A stretch of 64,000 bases of DNA, taken from the NCBI GenBank assembly GCA_020310875.1, contig CM035435.1:67845955-67909954 (forward strand). Reading direction: 5' to 3'. This DNA is from Ceratopteris richardii (Eukaryota; Streptophyta; Polypodiopsida; Polypodiales; Pteridaceae). This document shows positions 33,974-45,289 of this stretch, piece after piece. The first letter of the stretch is position 1; every line of letters begins with the position of its first letter. The position numbers and the translations under genes were made by a program. The notes below the pieces were generated by a model. That model was not told the origin of the DNA, searched no databases, and was given only the letters and a program-made list of their open reading frames with translations.

Positions 33974-36158
33974 AATATTGACTACAGTTCATGAGATTAA
34001 CCTTTCACCTAGTATTGCCAAAGGTCTAAAGGTGGCACAAGAGTTATGGATAGGGAACCCACCATATTATGATCATCTTTGAGTTTTTGGGTGTGACACA
34101 TGTTCATATACCCGAGAATCTTATACAAAAGTTGGACCATAAGTCAAAGAAATGCATTTTTCTTAGATATGGTCGAGAAGGACAATTTGGATATAGCTTA
34201 TGGGATCTCAAAATAGGATCAATGATCAAAAGTAGTGATTTCATTTTCAATGAGTCTAAGATGCATAAACAGTCCATTAAGGAGGTGTGAGTGAGAAGAG
34301 TGGTGTTTGAGGATGCTAGTCCTCCAATTAGCATGCAGAAAAATGTTGCACATAGGGATGTTCAAGAAAATATCTAATCAGATCAATCTACAAATATTCT
34401 TGTTCAACAACCATTGAGACGCTCTACATGTGTCTCACATCCACCTGATAGATATGTTCCAAGTTTGGATTTTGTTATGCTAACAGATGTTGGTGAGTCT
34501 TCTTGCTACAAAGAGGCTATGCAGACAACAGATCATGTCAAGTGGGAGCATGCCATGAAGAGTGAGTTGGATTGTATTCGCAAGAATGGTAGTTGGGATT
34601 TAGTACCTTTGTCAAAGGTCAGTAAAGCTTTACCATGTATGGGTATATAAGCTAAAATTCTCATCAGATAGTGCTTCTCCAAAGTTTAAGGCATGACTTT
34701 TTGCAAAGGGTTTTAAGCAACAACGTGGTGTTGGTTTCGAGGAAATCTTCTCTCCCATAGTCAAGGTGACTATCCTAGACATGTTTTTTGGATTCGTTGC
34801 AATGGAGGACTTAGAGCTAGTCCAAATGGATGTGAAAACTACTTTCTTGCATGGACATCTTAAATATGAGATCTATATGGAACAACTAGAGGGTTATGGA
34901 GTTCTTGGAAAAGAAAGTCTATTTTGTAAGCTCAAGAAGAGCTTATATGGACTTAAACAATTCCCTAGACAATGGTACCAAAATTTTGATGCTTTTATGA
35001 AGTATCAAGGCTATTCTCAAAGCAATGATGATTATTGTATCTACATAAAGAGATGCTCAAATGGCATCTTGATATGCTTGATATTTTATGTCGATGATAT
35101 GTTGATTGCTGGGAAGTCCTCTTATGACTTGTCGATTCTCAAAAAGAAGTTCAGTCAAACATTTGATATGAAGGATTTGGGGGATGCCAAACATCTTCCT
35201 GCCATGCACATTACTCATGATAGGAGTAAATGATGCATATACTTGTCTCAAAGTGAGTACATATGCAAAGTACTTCACAGGTTCAATATGCAAGGTGGAA
35301 AGGCATTGGCTACACCTTTACACACCCCTAAATCAAATTAGGAAAAGGAATTCATGACCAAAATTTCTTATCAGTCTGTTGTTGGTAGTCTCATGTATGC
35401 TATGGTAGCTATGAGACTAGACATTGCATTTGGAGTGGGAGCTGTGAGTAGATATATGTCTAATCCTGGCAAGAAACATTGGGAAGTGATCAGGATGATT
35501 TTGAGATATCTGAGTGGCACTAAGGACAAGTGTCTTTGCTTAGGTAGAGGTAAAGCATCCATTATTGGTTATAGAGAATTTGACTATGTTGGTTGTGTGG
35601 ACAATTGTAAGTCTACATCAGGGTACATTTTTCATTTTGTTGGAGGTGCTATCTCTTGGAGATCTCATCTTCAAGAATGTACAACCATAGAAGAAGAGCA
35701 TGTTGCAGTAAGTGAGGCATGTAAAGAAGAATTGTGGCTTTCTCATCTTTCTTGTGATATGGGTCTACCTTAGCATGTACCTCATTTTCTCAGTGATAGT
35801 CAGAGTGTTATTGCTTTGGCTAAGAATCCCGCCTATCATGCACAGAACAAACACATTGAGCTGAGGTAGATCACTTCATTAGAGATTGCTTAGCCACTAA
35901 GCACATTATTCTTGAGAAGGTTCATGCTCAAGATAATGTTGCAGATGCTTGGACTAAAGCTATACCATAGGATAGCTTTCGACACTATTGTTAATTGATG
36001 GGGGCTACTTGATTCATGACCTTACATAATCACTTGTATACTATGTAACATGCCTATCAGCTGGGAGGTATACTTTGTATACTTACACTCAGATATTCTT
36101 TATCTTCTTCTTTTTTCTCCCATAGTTACTTTGCCCATATTGGCCTTTAGTGGGAGAT
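33974..36158 (+). pseudogene. Copia C integrase C-part, reverse transcriptase, RNase H (broken)
   Basis: The coding sequence resumes in register with 21637. It shows the integrase C-part (LTTVHEINLSPSIAKGL, FGCDTHVHIPENL, KKCIFLRYG), the RT N-part (WEHAMKSELDCIRKNGSWDLV), VQMDVKTTFLHGHL, LYGLKQFPRQWY, the active-site FYVDDMLIAGKS near 35085, SYQSVVGSLMYAM, and RNase H (YVGCVDNCKSTSGYIF; QNKHIEL). Stops occur at 34078, 34648, 34694, 35231 and 35771, with further breaks beyond. A polypurine-like GTGGGAGAT precedes the LTR at 36159. This RT differs clearly from A and B. Confidence 0.85.
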
Positions 36159-36450
36159 TGTTATCGTTAGTGTCCATGTGAGAGGTCAAATGGCCACCGG
36201 ACACTTTTGTATATGTTCTTTAATAAATCATATAGTCGCCTTTTCAACCACATACTATAAGTTTGACTGCATTTGTAACACCTAACAAGTCTATGTTCAT
36301 GCTCCTTGTGTACTGTGTTTTCTGCATATTCTACAGCCTCTATGTAGAGTATAGTGTGCGGTGCTTAGAGCATGGTTTTCTACTCCAAGGATATCATCGT
36401 GTAGCTCTCAAGAAGGAGAGTGCATTATGGTGCATTGTCATTGAAATAAT
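36159..36450 (+). repeat. 3' LTR of copia C (right limit approximate)
   Basis: It starts TGTTATCGTTAGTGTCC and matches the minus-strand LTR at 17961-18240 until about 36440 (AAGGAGAGTGCATTATGG). The right end and its duplication could not be fixed. 36451-36639 shows nothing recognisable. Confidence 0.75.
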
Positions 36451-36639
36451 TTGGATTTGTTAATGTATAGTAGGATCATGAAAGCCATTTAAGATTAGTG
36501 TTGAATAAATTAAAAGAAAATTGGTTGTTTTTTAACTCGAATAAAAAATAATTATTTCTTCCTAAGATAGAGTATCCAAGATATTTATTTTTTATGGATG
36601 GGCTCAAGATGGATCCCAGGAAGGTTTGAGTTATATAAG

Positions 36640-37800
36640 AATGGCCAAATCCTCAAGGTGAGGGAAATCTCTAGTCATTTTTTGGACTTTTCAATTTGTA
36701 TCTGAAATGCATTTCATCTTATTAGCCATTTCAATTGGAGGCAAATGCTAGTGTCATAGCCATAGGGGCTATCTTGAGTCTAGATGGAAGGCTTATAACT
36801 ATTGAAAGTAAATGAATTGAGTAGTGCACACCACAATCGGATAATGCATGAATGGGAGTGGTGCATGCTTTTAAACTCTCGATGCACTATCTTTATGGTG
36901 AAGAGTTAAAGCTATAGATAGATCACCATACCCTCAAGTATTTTTGAAGTTAGCTAGATCTTTGAGGCAGAAATGTTTGTTGGGTTGAGCTTATGCAAAA
37001 TTTTCATACGGAAATCCTACATAGAAGAGGAAAAAAGAATGTGTTGATTGATGCATTATCTTTGATAATGTATCAAATGAGTTCTATAGTTCTAGAAATC
37101 TCATTGCTTCAAGAAATAGATGAATTATAGTTGGAAGATCCACACATTTTACAGATTATTAGAGCCATCAGTGATGACTTGAGATGGGGTAGTTCCACTT
37201 GCTTCTTCCATAGAGAAAACAATTCGTCCATATTCCAATTTCTCACAGATCATGAAATAGTAAAATACAAAGGAGAGGTTTTCATACTAATTCTCAAGAT
37301 TTGAGAACAAATCTCATGCATGATAACCATGATTCTTACTATGCATGACATCATGAATGTTGATAAGATTTTACAACCAACCAAAGGAACATTTTGGTGG
37401 CCTGTATTAGCCAAAGATGTCCACACATATGTTTGATAGAGCTTTATGTGTCAAGTCAACCAAGCATAAAGAGTTAAGGCACTAGGTCTTTTACATCCCT
37501 TACATATTCTAGACCACAACTAGGATAGTTTATCCATGGACTTCATAGTGTGGTTAGCATGGACCCAAAGGAACTCGGATGTTATCCTAATAGTGATAGA
37601 TAGATTGAGCAAGATGGCTCATCAGATAGCAGAGCTATTCTCAAGAACTTCTTTAGATTGCATGGATTATTGACAACCATAGTTGTAGAGAGGAATGTTA
37701 GTTTATACAAAACTTTTAGAATTTTGTCTTTGATAAGCTTTAAGTCTCACAAAAAATGAGTAGTGGTGACCATCCACAAATAGATAGTTAGAGTGAGAGG
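36640..37800 (+). pseudogene. Ty3/gypsy RNase H-integrase fragment, plus strand
   Basis: Translation with many stops shows RNase H (EANASVIAIGAILS, YGEELKL followed by IDHHTLKYF), the RNase H/integrase linker (NFHTEILHRRGKKNVLIDALS), the zinc region (MHDIMNVDK, GTFWWPVLAKDV) and the integrase core entry (HILDHN, DSLSMDFI, DRLSKMAHQIA). The motif order is that of ordinary gypsy elements, but it is too decayed for clade assignment. Confidence 0.75.
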
Positions 37801-37877
37801 GTAAACTAGATACTAGAGGACACCCATTCTCATTTATGGAAGTTTGAGAAATGGATTCATCATGTCTCTCTTAAAGG

Positions 37878-38107
37878 TGTTGATATATTTTATTGGTGAT
37901 GTGTGTGAACACACTAGGGACCATAGGGGCATGTTTTTCCCTCTTTAGGAGGTTTTTCTCCCACAGCTTATATATCTCTTTATAACCTTAATGTGTCACT
38001 TATCTTTGTACATCCACTTGGTAATACACTCTCTATTGTGTTGTGCTCCAAGCTTCTTCTTCTTCCTTGTGTTTTTCATGTGCTTTCACATACCTCAAAC
38101 TCCAACA
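37878..38107 (+). repeat. D-type LTR (230 bp)
   Basis: It runs from TGTTGATATATTTTATTGG to CTCCAACA. It matches the LTR at 62370-62601 along its length and partial copies at 12764, 52053 and 60530. The primer-binding site follows at once, so this was a 5' LTR. Confidence 0.85.
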
Positions 38108-38109
38108 CT

Positions 38110-38121
38110 TGGTACCAGAGC
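38110..38121 (+). other. Primer-binding site after the D-type LTR
   Basis: TGGTACCAGAGC is one base different from TGGTATCAGAGC and begins two bases after the LTR. No gag follows; 38122-39030 holds only AT-rich DNA in which I see no gene. Confidence 0.75.
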
Positions 38122-39029
38122 AAGTTGCCATTTCATATAGGACATCTTCAACACCCATCCGATCACAATCTTAGAAGGAGAACTTGAATTGGGTTCACCA
38201 TTTTGTAATCATAAATCAATTAGAAATCATTTTATAGTGTTTAAACTGATTCTTTGTGATGTGAAACAAGAAAAGTATCTATAGATGCATTAGATTCTAT
38301 GTAACTCAATAACTAAATTTTAAATATTTTATTTTATTTTATGATGAATCCTTTGACTCACTTAGATTGAATCCTGATAAGAAAAGGTGACATCCACATG
38401 AAAAGCATTGGAAGGGATTCTTATATGTGGCACTATATGAAGTCATTTAACAATGAATTCATATGAATAGTGCAAATGGATTTCTCATCAGAGGTGGAAC
38501 TAAAGTAATGAAAGAAAAGCAATTTTCAAGCCTCTATAGTGATATCCTTATATCTAGTTCAAATAAATGTATCTTAGTAAATAAAAAATCCATTGTACTA
38601 ATTTCTTCTCACAAGTTTGAAGGTTAGGTACTAAATAGATGTTCACAAGCCTTATCTCTAGAATTAGATGATCCTACTAGAGTATCTAAAAGAATAAGAA
38701 AATTTTCCTGAGTTGAGAGAAACAATAGAAGAAGGTTACAAGCATTTAAATTATTTCATGTAAAACTTTTATGATTAGATACACTCTCTTTTTTCACTCT
38801 TTTCTATGTTGGTGTTTTGGTTCTCTTTATCATGTCAAGAGATATTTTTATAGAATTGGAAAGCATTATGATTGTGGTCAAAACATGTCATAGGCTCGAT
38901 CCTCACTTTGTTAGTTCTTTTCTTAAGAGAGTAGAAAATCAATACGCTCTACACATATTAGTACTTGGATTTGTATGTCATCACAAGGTTTTGACACAAT
39001 GGAAATGCACCACATGAACAAAGTTCAAG

Positions 39030-39350
39030 GCCATTAGTTTGAATTTGGCTTATGCCTTTTTGGTTTAATAGATTGACCTATGAGAAAAATATAAATAGTA
39101 CAAAGCACCCAACTTTATGAGCCATGGAACTTTCGTGGCATAATAAAAAATTGATCCATGTAATTTTGAAAGGGCAAAAGTTTGAATCCATCTTATGCCT
39201 CTCTGGTTCTATGCCATTTTGGCTAAGCATAGTAGAACAAGAAAAATATTTATACCTTCCCTTGTAATCCATGGAGTGTGCTTAACCTAATGGAAGTTCA
39301 ACCCACTCACTCCTAAAAGGTCACATGTTTGAATCCCAATTCATGGATTT
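39030..39350 (+). repeat. tRNA/SINE-like B-box region
   Basis: Three similar segments contain TTTGAAT-type B-box sequences: TTAGTTTGAATTTGG near 39040, AAAGTTTGAATCCATC near 39180, and ATGTTTGAATCCC near 39330. The first two are followed by a shared TTATGCC stretch. The last is followed by a T-run, and the A-box-like GTGCTTAACCTAATGG lies about 55 bases before it. Old tRNA-derived SINEs are possible. 39351-40262 shows no gene. Confidence 0.25.
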
Positions 39351-40262
39351 TTTTATTTAACAAATTTAATTTTGAAATAAGAGAGATCTAGAAGTAATCT
39401 TCATGATATGAATATATAGTGAGTTGATAAATTGAACTACTTAATAGGTGATACATTCTATTGACTTTTTTTATTTGAAATTGAATCTCAACATCGTTTT
39501 GCTATTGTATTTTGAAAGCACATTTTATAGAAATTTCATTCATATTATACTTTTATCAATGCAACTCAAAACCATTGAATTGATCTTAAAATTTGATCAA
39601 CAATATATACTTTTTTGTATTAAATCTTTGAGATAGAACTCTAGAAATTGCATTCAAATACATAATTTTAACCATAATCTTGTGTAACATCACCATTGAT
39701 ATCAATATATCTTCAAAGCAAGTCGCATGCACTTAAGCACCATGTGTGATGGCCAATTTGAAAAGTAAGTTTTTGCATGGAAAGCATGTGAAAAGCAAAA
39801 ATTAGGTTTTGGCTTTTTCTTGACTATGCCAGATGATAAGGCTTTAAGAGATCTCTGAAAGCGTACTTTCCAATGAGCCAATAAACGTTTTTACATTCTA
39901 AGAAAAAATTTTGACTAAGTACCAAAATTAGGATTGATGAATTTTTTATCATTTTGGACATTCAGGCATTGTTTTCCAACAAACAAATTGTGAAATCTTC
40001 TTTTGGTAGATATTTAGGATATTTTTTGGCATTTCTCACTGATTTGGGCTTATTACAAGTGTAAAACAGTCAAGAACAAGAAAATTTAAGACTTGAATCT
40101 ATTGGAAATAGTTAGTTCCACACAGGTTCACAACATCTTCCACAAACTAGAAACCAAGCACAAAGAAAATAAATGAAAGAAGATTTTGAATAGAGAAAGA
40201 GACAAGAGATTTAAACAAGTAGCAAGGACTACTCTAAAAATAACTTGAATATGATGGAATGA

Positions 40263-40512
40263 CTATACAATGTCTGAGTGTACAAACGAATGTAATAAGC
40301 TAAAATTTGAATGGTTCTAGATACATAACAAGAGAGAATTGTGCCTAAAGTTGTAAAAGATACACTTAACCACCTACCAATGCTTGGCTATACAATGTCT
40401 GAGTGTACAAAAGAATGTAATAAGCTAAAATTTGAATGGTTCTAGATACATAACAAGAGAGAATTGTGCCTAAAGTTGTAAAAGATACAGTTAACCACCT
40501 ACCAATGCTTGA
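40263..40512 (+). repeat. 125-bp tandem duplication (two copies)
   Basis: CTATACAATGTCTGAG starts at 40263 and again at 40388. The two 125-bp units are nearly identical through CAATGCTTG at the end. The right end runs into decayed copia RNase H sequence on the minus strand. Confidence 0.9.
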
Positions 40513-41264
40513 CGCCTAGGAAATGCATAAACCTACTCATCTGAGAGACAAAAAATTGAATATGAAGCCAAGTTATGCATAAGTAAATCGAGCATCCAAC
40601 AACCTACTAATAGCATCTCAAGCATCATGAAGACTCAATTGTAAATGAATTTCCATGGGAGTGGAAATAGGTTTAAAAACTTCAAGGTGAAAATGCTACA
40701 ATAACTTGTCAATATAATTTGTTTGAACAAAACTATTCTCCCATCAACTTGCATAAACTGAATGCCCAAATGAAGATGCAAATGCTCCAAATCTGAAATC
40801 TCAAAAGAGGCATGCAAGTCAATCTTAAATTAATAAATATGCTTCTCATTAGGACCACTAAACAACATATCATCAACATATACAACAACAATCAGAAGTA
40901 CATCATCTACATGCTTAACATATAAGGTGCTCTCAATTGGACTGTTCAATTTGCTATTTCTCAAGGCTTGCACTAACCATTTAGGCACAGTTTTTTCCTC
41001 TTTTATGTCAGCCCTCTCATCAACAAGTGCATCATGTAAATCTACATCAGAAATGGAATGATTCACATCATTATTTGAAACTTTTAAAGGTTGATAAATT
41101 GCCTTATTTGGATGAACACTTGATTGTCCACCTATAAAAGGAGGTAGCAAAGTTTCATAAACATCTTTATAGCTAACTATTAGCTCCTTGGTACATGAAA
41201 GTAAGGGTTGAATTTCATCTTCCACAAAAACAACATCACGGCTAAGCATATTGATGACTTTTCC
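40500..41264 (-). pseudogene. Copia D-lineage integrase tail, RT and RNase H remnant, minus strand
   Basis: Minus-strand translation starts at the left side of a 14-bp palindrome (41263) with the integrase tail (KVINMLSRDVVFVEDEI). It then has the linker (SDVDLHDALVDERADIKEEK), jumps by an internal deletion into RT (LYVKHVDDVLLIVVVYVDDML near 40860-40920), and ends in RNase H remnants near 40500-40600. The N-terminal RT is missing. It is closely related to the plus-strand copy at 41265-43150. Confidence 0.75.
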
Positions 41265-41276
41265 ATGCATGCATGG
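41263..41276. other. Palindrome at the inversion junction
   Basis: CCATGCATGCATGG is a perfect 14-bp palindrome. To its left the copia reads on the minus strand (integrase tail); to its right it reads on the plus strand (integrase core, HAWVYPLKAK). Confidence 0.85.
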
Positions 41277-43150
41277 GTGTATCCATTGAAAGCAAAGTCT
41301 ACAGTGTTTATGTGCTTTAAAGAGTTCCTAATTATGGTTGAAAGTTTGTGAGCAAGTAAATTGGGCCACATCTATTATGATCAAGGGGGGTAATACATAT
41401 CTTCTGATTTTAATGCATTTCTAGCTGAGCGTGAGATAAAAAATCAATGTACGGTGCCATATACACCTCAACAAAATAGAGTTGCTCAAAGAAAGAACGT
41501 ATCTCATGGAGATGAGGTGTACATAGCTTATGGCTTGAGGTTATTATGCATGCAACATATGTACATAACACATGTCCCACCAAACCACTACAATTGAGTG
41601 CTCCATATGAGGCTTGGCATGGTCGCAATCCATCTATTTCTCATCAATGTGTCTTTGATTGTCTGGCATATGCAGTAGTGCTTGAACAACAACACAAAAC
41701 ATTGGATGATCAAGTAGTGAAATGTATTCCTATTGGGTATATTTTTTAATGAAAAGGGTATAATATGTATCATCCACAAGCTAAAAGCATCTAGTTAGCC
41801 ATGACATTGTTTTTGTGGAAGATGCAATTTAACCTTATTTTCATGTACCAAGGAGACACCAGTTAGCTCAAAGGATGTGTATGACACTTTTTTGCCTCTT
41901 TTTAAAGATCAATAGTCAACTACTCGTCCAAATGAGCCAATTTCTTAGCCTTTACATGTTCCAAACAATGATCTAGATCATTCTAATTTTGATGCAAATT
42001 TACATGATGCACTTTTTGTTGAGAGGGCTGATATAGAAGAGGAAAAACGTATACCTAAATTGTTCATGCATAATTTGAGAGATGCAAATCAGATGCACCT
42101 TTGTTATATTGTACTTGTCCAAACTTTCGTAGTGCTTCCTTTGAATCAGATTGTTATGCAATGATTGTCTCTAATCTTTGTGATGAGAACGAGCCTATTT
42201 CTTTTGATGAAGCACACAATTGAGAAGATTGGATGGATGCTATGCAATCAGAATATGATGCTATTATGAAGAATGGTACTTGGTATTTATGTGACCTCCA
42301 GGAAGAGGCCATTGATAGGCTAAATGGATATACAAGTTGAATGTAACCCTGATGGAGCAATTGACATATATAAGGCTAGGTTTGTTGCCAAAGGTTACAC
42401 TCTAGAGAGATGCATTGATTGTGATGTGACCTTTCCTCCCACATGCCAATTGACCACCGTTCATAGCATTTTTGCACTTGAACCTCATCATGGTTGGACT
42501 ATATATTATTTGGACATTAAAATTGCATTTCTAAATGGTCATTTATATCAAGATCTCTATGTATTTCAACCCTATATTTTTGTGATAAAAGGGCATGAAA
42601 ACAAGGTGTGTAGTTTGAAAAAGACATTATAATGTTTGGAGCAAACACCACATGCTTGAGAAGATACATGCCTACCTCTTATTAGCACATGGTTTTGAGA
42701 ATAGTCCAATCAAGAGCACCTCATATGTTAAGCATGCAGATGATGTGCTTCTAATCATTTTTGTATATATTGATGATATGTTGCTCACTAGTCCTAATGA
42801 GAAGCATACTGTCGAATTTAAGGCTGGTTTTCTCACCTCTTTTGAGATTCCATATTTGAGGCATTCGCATCATTATTTTCAGTTTACATAAGATGATGGA
42901 GGAATATCTTTGTGTCAAAAAATTATTATGACACATTATTGAAACATTTTTGCATTGAAGTTTTCAAACCTATTACCACTCCCATGGAAACAAGTTTATG
43001 GTGTTGATTCTTCATGGTGTTGGAGATGCATTTGACATTATTCTTTATTAGTAGGTTGTTGGATGCTTGATTTACTTATGCATAACTTGGCCTGACATTC
43101 AATTTTTTGCCTCTTAGATGAGAAAGTTTGTGCATTGTCTAGATGTTCTT
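41265..43150 (+). pseudogene. Copia D-lineage integrase, RT, RNase H, plus strand, broken
   Basis: It opens inside the integrase core (HAWVYPLKAKSTVFMCF; SDFNAFLAEREI; YTPQQNRVAQRKN) and continues through the integrase C-part (VPPNHYN, then HMRLGMVAIHLF in a shifted frame). Then comes the linker, RT (DIYKARFVAKGYTLERCIDCD; YYLDIKIAFLNGHLYQDLY), the active-site VYIDDMLLTS near 42765, and decayed RNase H to about 43150. Many stops and shifts. At about 43150 it meets minus-strand gag, a second strand switch. The integrase continues well where the D1 element at 62260-62330 has the same HAWVYPLK block. Confidence 0.8.
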
Positions 43151-44080
43151 TGCATTTGCTGAATTTTCAGCAATACACATGCCAGATTTCTTCTTCTTTT
43201 CATTGCGCTTAGCAAGCTTTCTACACTCATCAATAGTATGACCAAACTTTCGGCAATATTTGCATCTCTTCTTTTTCAAATCAGCATCACTAGAGGAATG
43301 AACGAAAGAGAAAGGATGAGTCTTTGGTTTTGAAGACCCAAAGTTGAACCATACTTTCTTTTTCCCTTTTGTGAGATAGCAAATGCTTGTGTTCCCGCAA
43401 TCAAATCACTCATATTCACTCTATATTGCTCTTCTTGCCAAAGAAGAGACACAACCTCATCAAATGGATACATATTAGGATTCCCTTTTGCAACCAAACG
43501 GAGTGTAGTAGCAAACCTTTGAAAAGATTCTGGTAATCCTTTCAACAATGTAGAAATGTGTGAAGCATCTAGAATAACACCTCATCAAATGGATACATAT
43601 TAGGATTCCCTTTTGCAACGAAACGGAGTGTAGTAGCAAAGCTTTGAAAAGATTCTGGTAATCCTTTCAACAATGTAGAAATGTGTGATGTAGAACATGG
43701 CCGAAAGTGTGGAACTATATGACACTTCATAGAAAGCACAATCAATGCATGAGCTTGAGCATCTTTTCCATCCCATCTAAGCTGCTCCTATGTAGGTGGA
43801 GAAGGAAAAACCACTGCACTTGAAGAAGAAGCTCCATCTGTGATATTAGACTGTGAAGTAGAAGAACCTGCGGGTCTTCGATCTACATCTACCACTATGT
43901 TCCAAAGTTGTTTTGCAATAAGAACATGCTTCATCATCTGAAACCACATCAGATAGTTGGTCCCATCAAGCTTATCTTCAGCTTGAAGCATGCCAAACAA
44001 GTCATTGTTGCCCACCATTTCAGTAAAGAACAATAATGTGACAAAATCTTTACTTCGATGAAAGCTAAAATGAATGCTCA
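43150..44080 (-). pseudogene. Copia D-lineage gag, minus strand, with duplication
   Basis: Minus-strand frame 44081-43788 begins the gag (MVGNNDLFGMLQAEDKLDGTNYLMW; KQLWNIVVDVDRRP). A later frame, 43548-43276, holds LKGLPESFQRFATTLRLVAKG, matching the D2 gag at 63530. A CCHC-like knuckle (CKYCRKFGHTIDEC) follows near 43240. A 125-bp tandem duplication (43455-43704) lies inside the gag and breaks it. A TGGTATCAGAGT primer site and an LTR lie upstream in the minus sense. Confidence 0.8.
43455..43704. repeat. 125-bp tandem duplication inside gag
   Basis: CCTCATCAAATGG starts at 43455 and again at 43580, with nearly identical units. The period equals that of the duplication at 40263. Confidence 0.9.
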
Positions 44081-44275
44081 AAATTCAACTCACAAACCGT
44101 CACTCTGATGGCAATTCTGACTGCACAAACGACTTCTAAATGCGGGGTACAACCCCACGAATGGTGGAATTGGCTACTGAAATTTATTGTTCTATGCTTC
44201 GTAGTCAATTTCCACTATTAAAAGTGTGCATGTACTACGATGCAAAAAACCAAAACTTGAGAAGGAGTTGAACCT

Positions 44276-44287
44276 ACTCTGATACCA
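44276..44287 (-). other. Primer-binding site, minus strand
   Basis: On the minus strand this reads TGGTATCAGAGT, one base from the canonical initiator-Met-tRNA site, one base after the LTR end CCAACA. Confidence 0.85.
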
Positions 44288-44288
44288 C

Positions 44289-44609
44289 TGTTGGGTGTGT
44301 GTAGAAGTGTGAGAGACACACAAGGAGCACACACAAGGAGCACAAATGCAGCAAGACACACCGAGAAGATGAATGGCTAGAATAGCTCTCTCTATTGACA
44401 ATGAACTCAACTAAAGTAAAAGCTTAATAATATCCCTAAGTACAAAGTACCACCACATATGAGTGAATCATGTATGTGGTAACATGGGGAAAAACCTCTG
44501 TCCAACACTAGAGTAAAAAGTGTGTATGTATAGGGAAAAGGTTCACATCAAAGCTACTCGAGGAACACATGTGCACTAGTTAGTTGGGTATATTATTTTT
44601 TTGCTAACA
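44289..44609 (-). repeat. 5' LTR of the minus-strand D-lineage element
   Basis: Minus-strand LTR of about 321 bp, starting TGTTAGC at 44609 and ending CCAACA at 44289. It does not closely match the D-type LTR at 37878. No partner LTR was found. Confidence 0.65.
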
Positions 44610-45212
44610 CCTTAACCAACATGCAGATAGAATCATTCCTAAGTTTGGAAAACTATGGAGACCAAAACAAACATTGTGCTTCAAGGTGTAGCCATGGAGA
44701 AAATCCTCCCACAACCATGCAAGGCTATGTCTATTGTAGATAAACAATATCCATGATCATAGAAATTACGGAGGTAGAATGAGGACCAATGCCCATGTGA
44801 GGAGGAATAATGGCCAAGGAAGAAGCATGACAAAGCAGAGATGGAAACCAGCTGATAGAAGGAAAAGTGACAACATCAAGAGGATGAAGAACACAAAAGG
44901 AAGGTGGAGGCAAACAAAAAAGCTGAAAAGGATAGAAAAGTTGAGGAGGACCACTAATCAGAGGAGAATGACAAAGAAAGTCTGCTAATGATAAGAAAGT
45001 TAAATAAAAGCATGTGGAATGCCAAAGGTTCCACACGTCTATAGCATTTTTGAGATTCAATTCCAATAACCATAGTTCAATAGTTGTTAGGGAATTCGTG
45101 CAATGTTCTTTCGTCAGACCATCAAGATTAATCAGATTGGATTGGTTGTTATCAAACCTACTAGTGGTCTTTGCTTCATGCTTAGTAGCTCATGTATATC
45201 TTGATTGAGCAT
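44610..45212. other. No gene recognised; Glu/Lys-rich low-complexity stretch
   Basis: Around 44800-44960 the plus strand encodes Lys/Arg/Glu-rich peptides in several frames with stops. This may be a decayed charged region of a retroelement. Nothing else is recognisable. Confidence 0.3.
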
Positions 45213-45289
45213 GAAGTAGCCTATTGTGGCCACTTCTAGTTGTGAGAATGAGTATAGGACATCTTCTATAGCCATTGGTAAGTGTGTAT
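45213..45289 (+). pseudogene. D-type copia RNase H, left part
   Basis: The translation VATSSCENEYRTSSIAIGKC is the copia RNase H block equivalent to VALSSTEAEYRGLA. It is cut by the A2 insertion and resumes at 51687. Confidence 0.75.
45285..45289 (+). repeat. Target-site duplication of copia A2, left (TGTAT)
   Basis: TGTAT here and at 51682-51686 flank A2 exactly, and the RNase H frame reads through when one copy is counted. Confidence 0.92.

Noticed and set aside
44731-45066. 111-codon minus-strand frame with hydrophobic runs
   Set aside because: It is antisense to a Lys/Glu-rich low-complexity stretch; hydrophobicity is a by-product.
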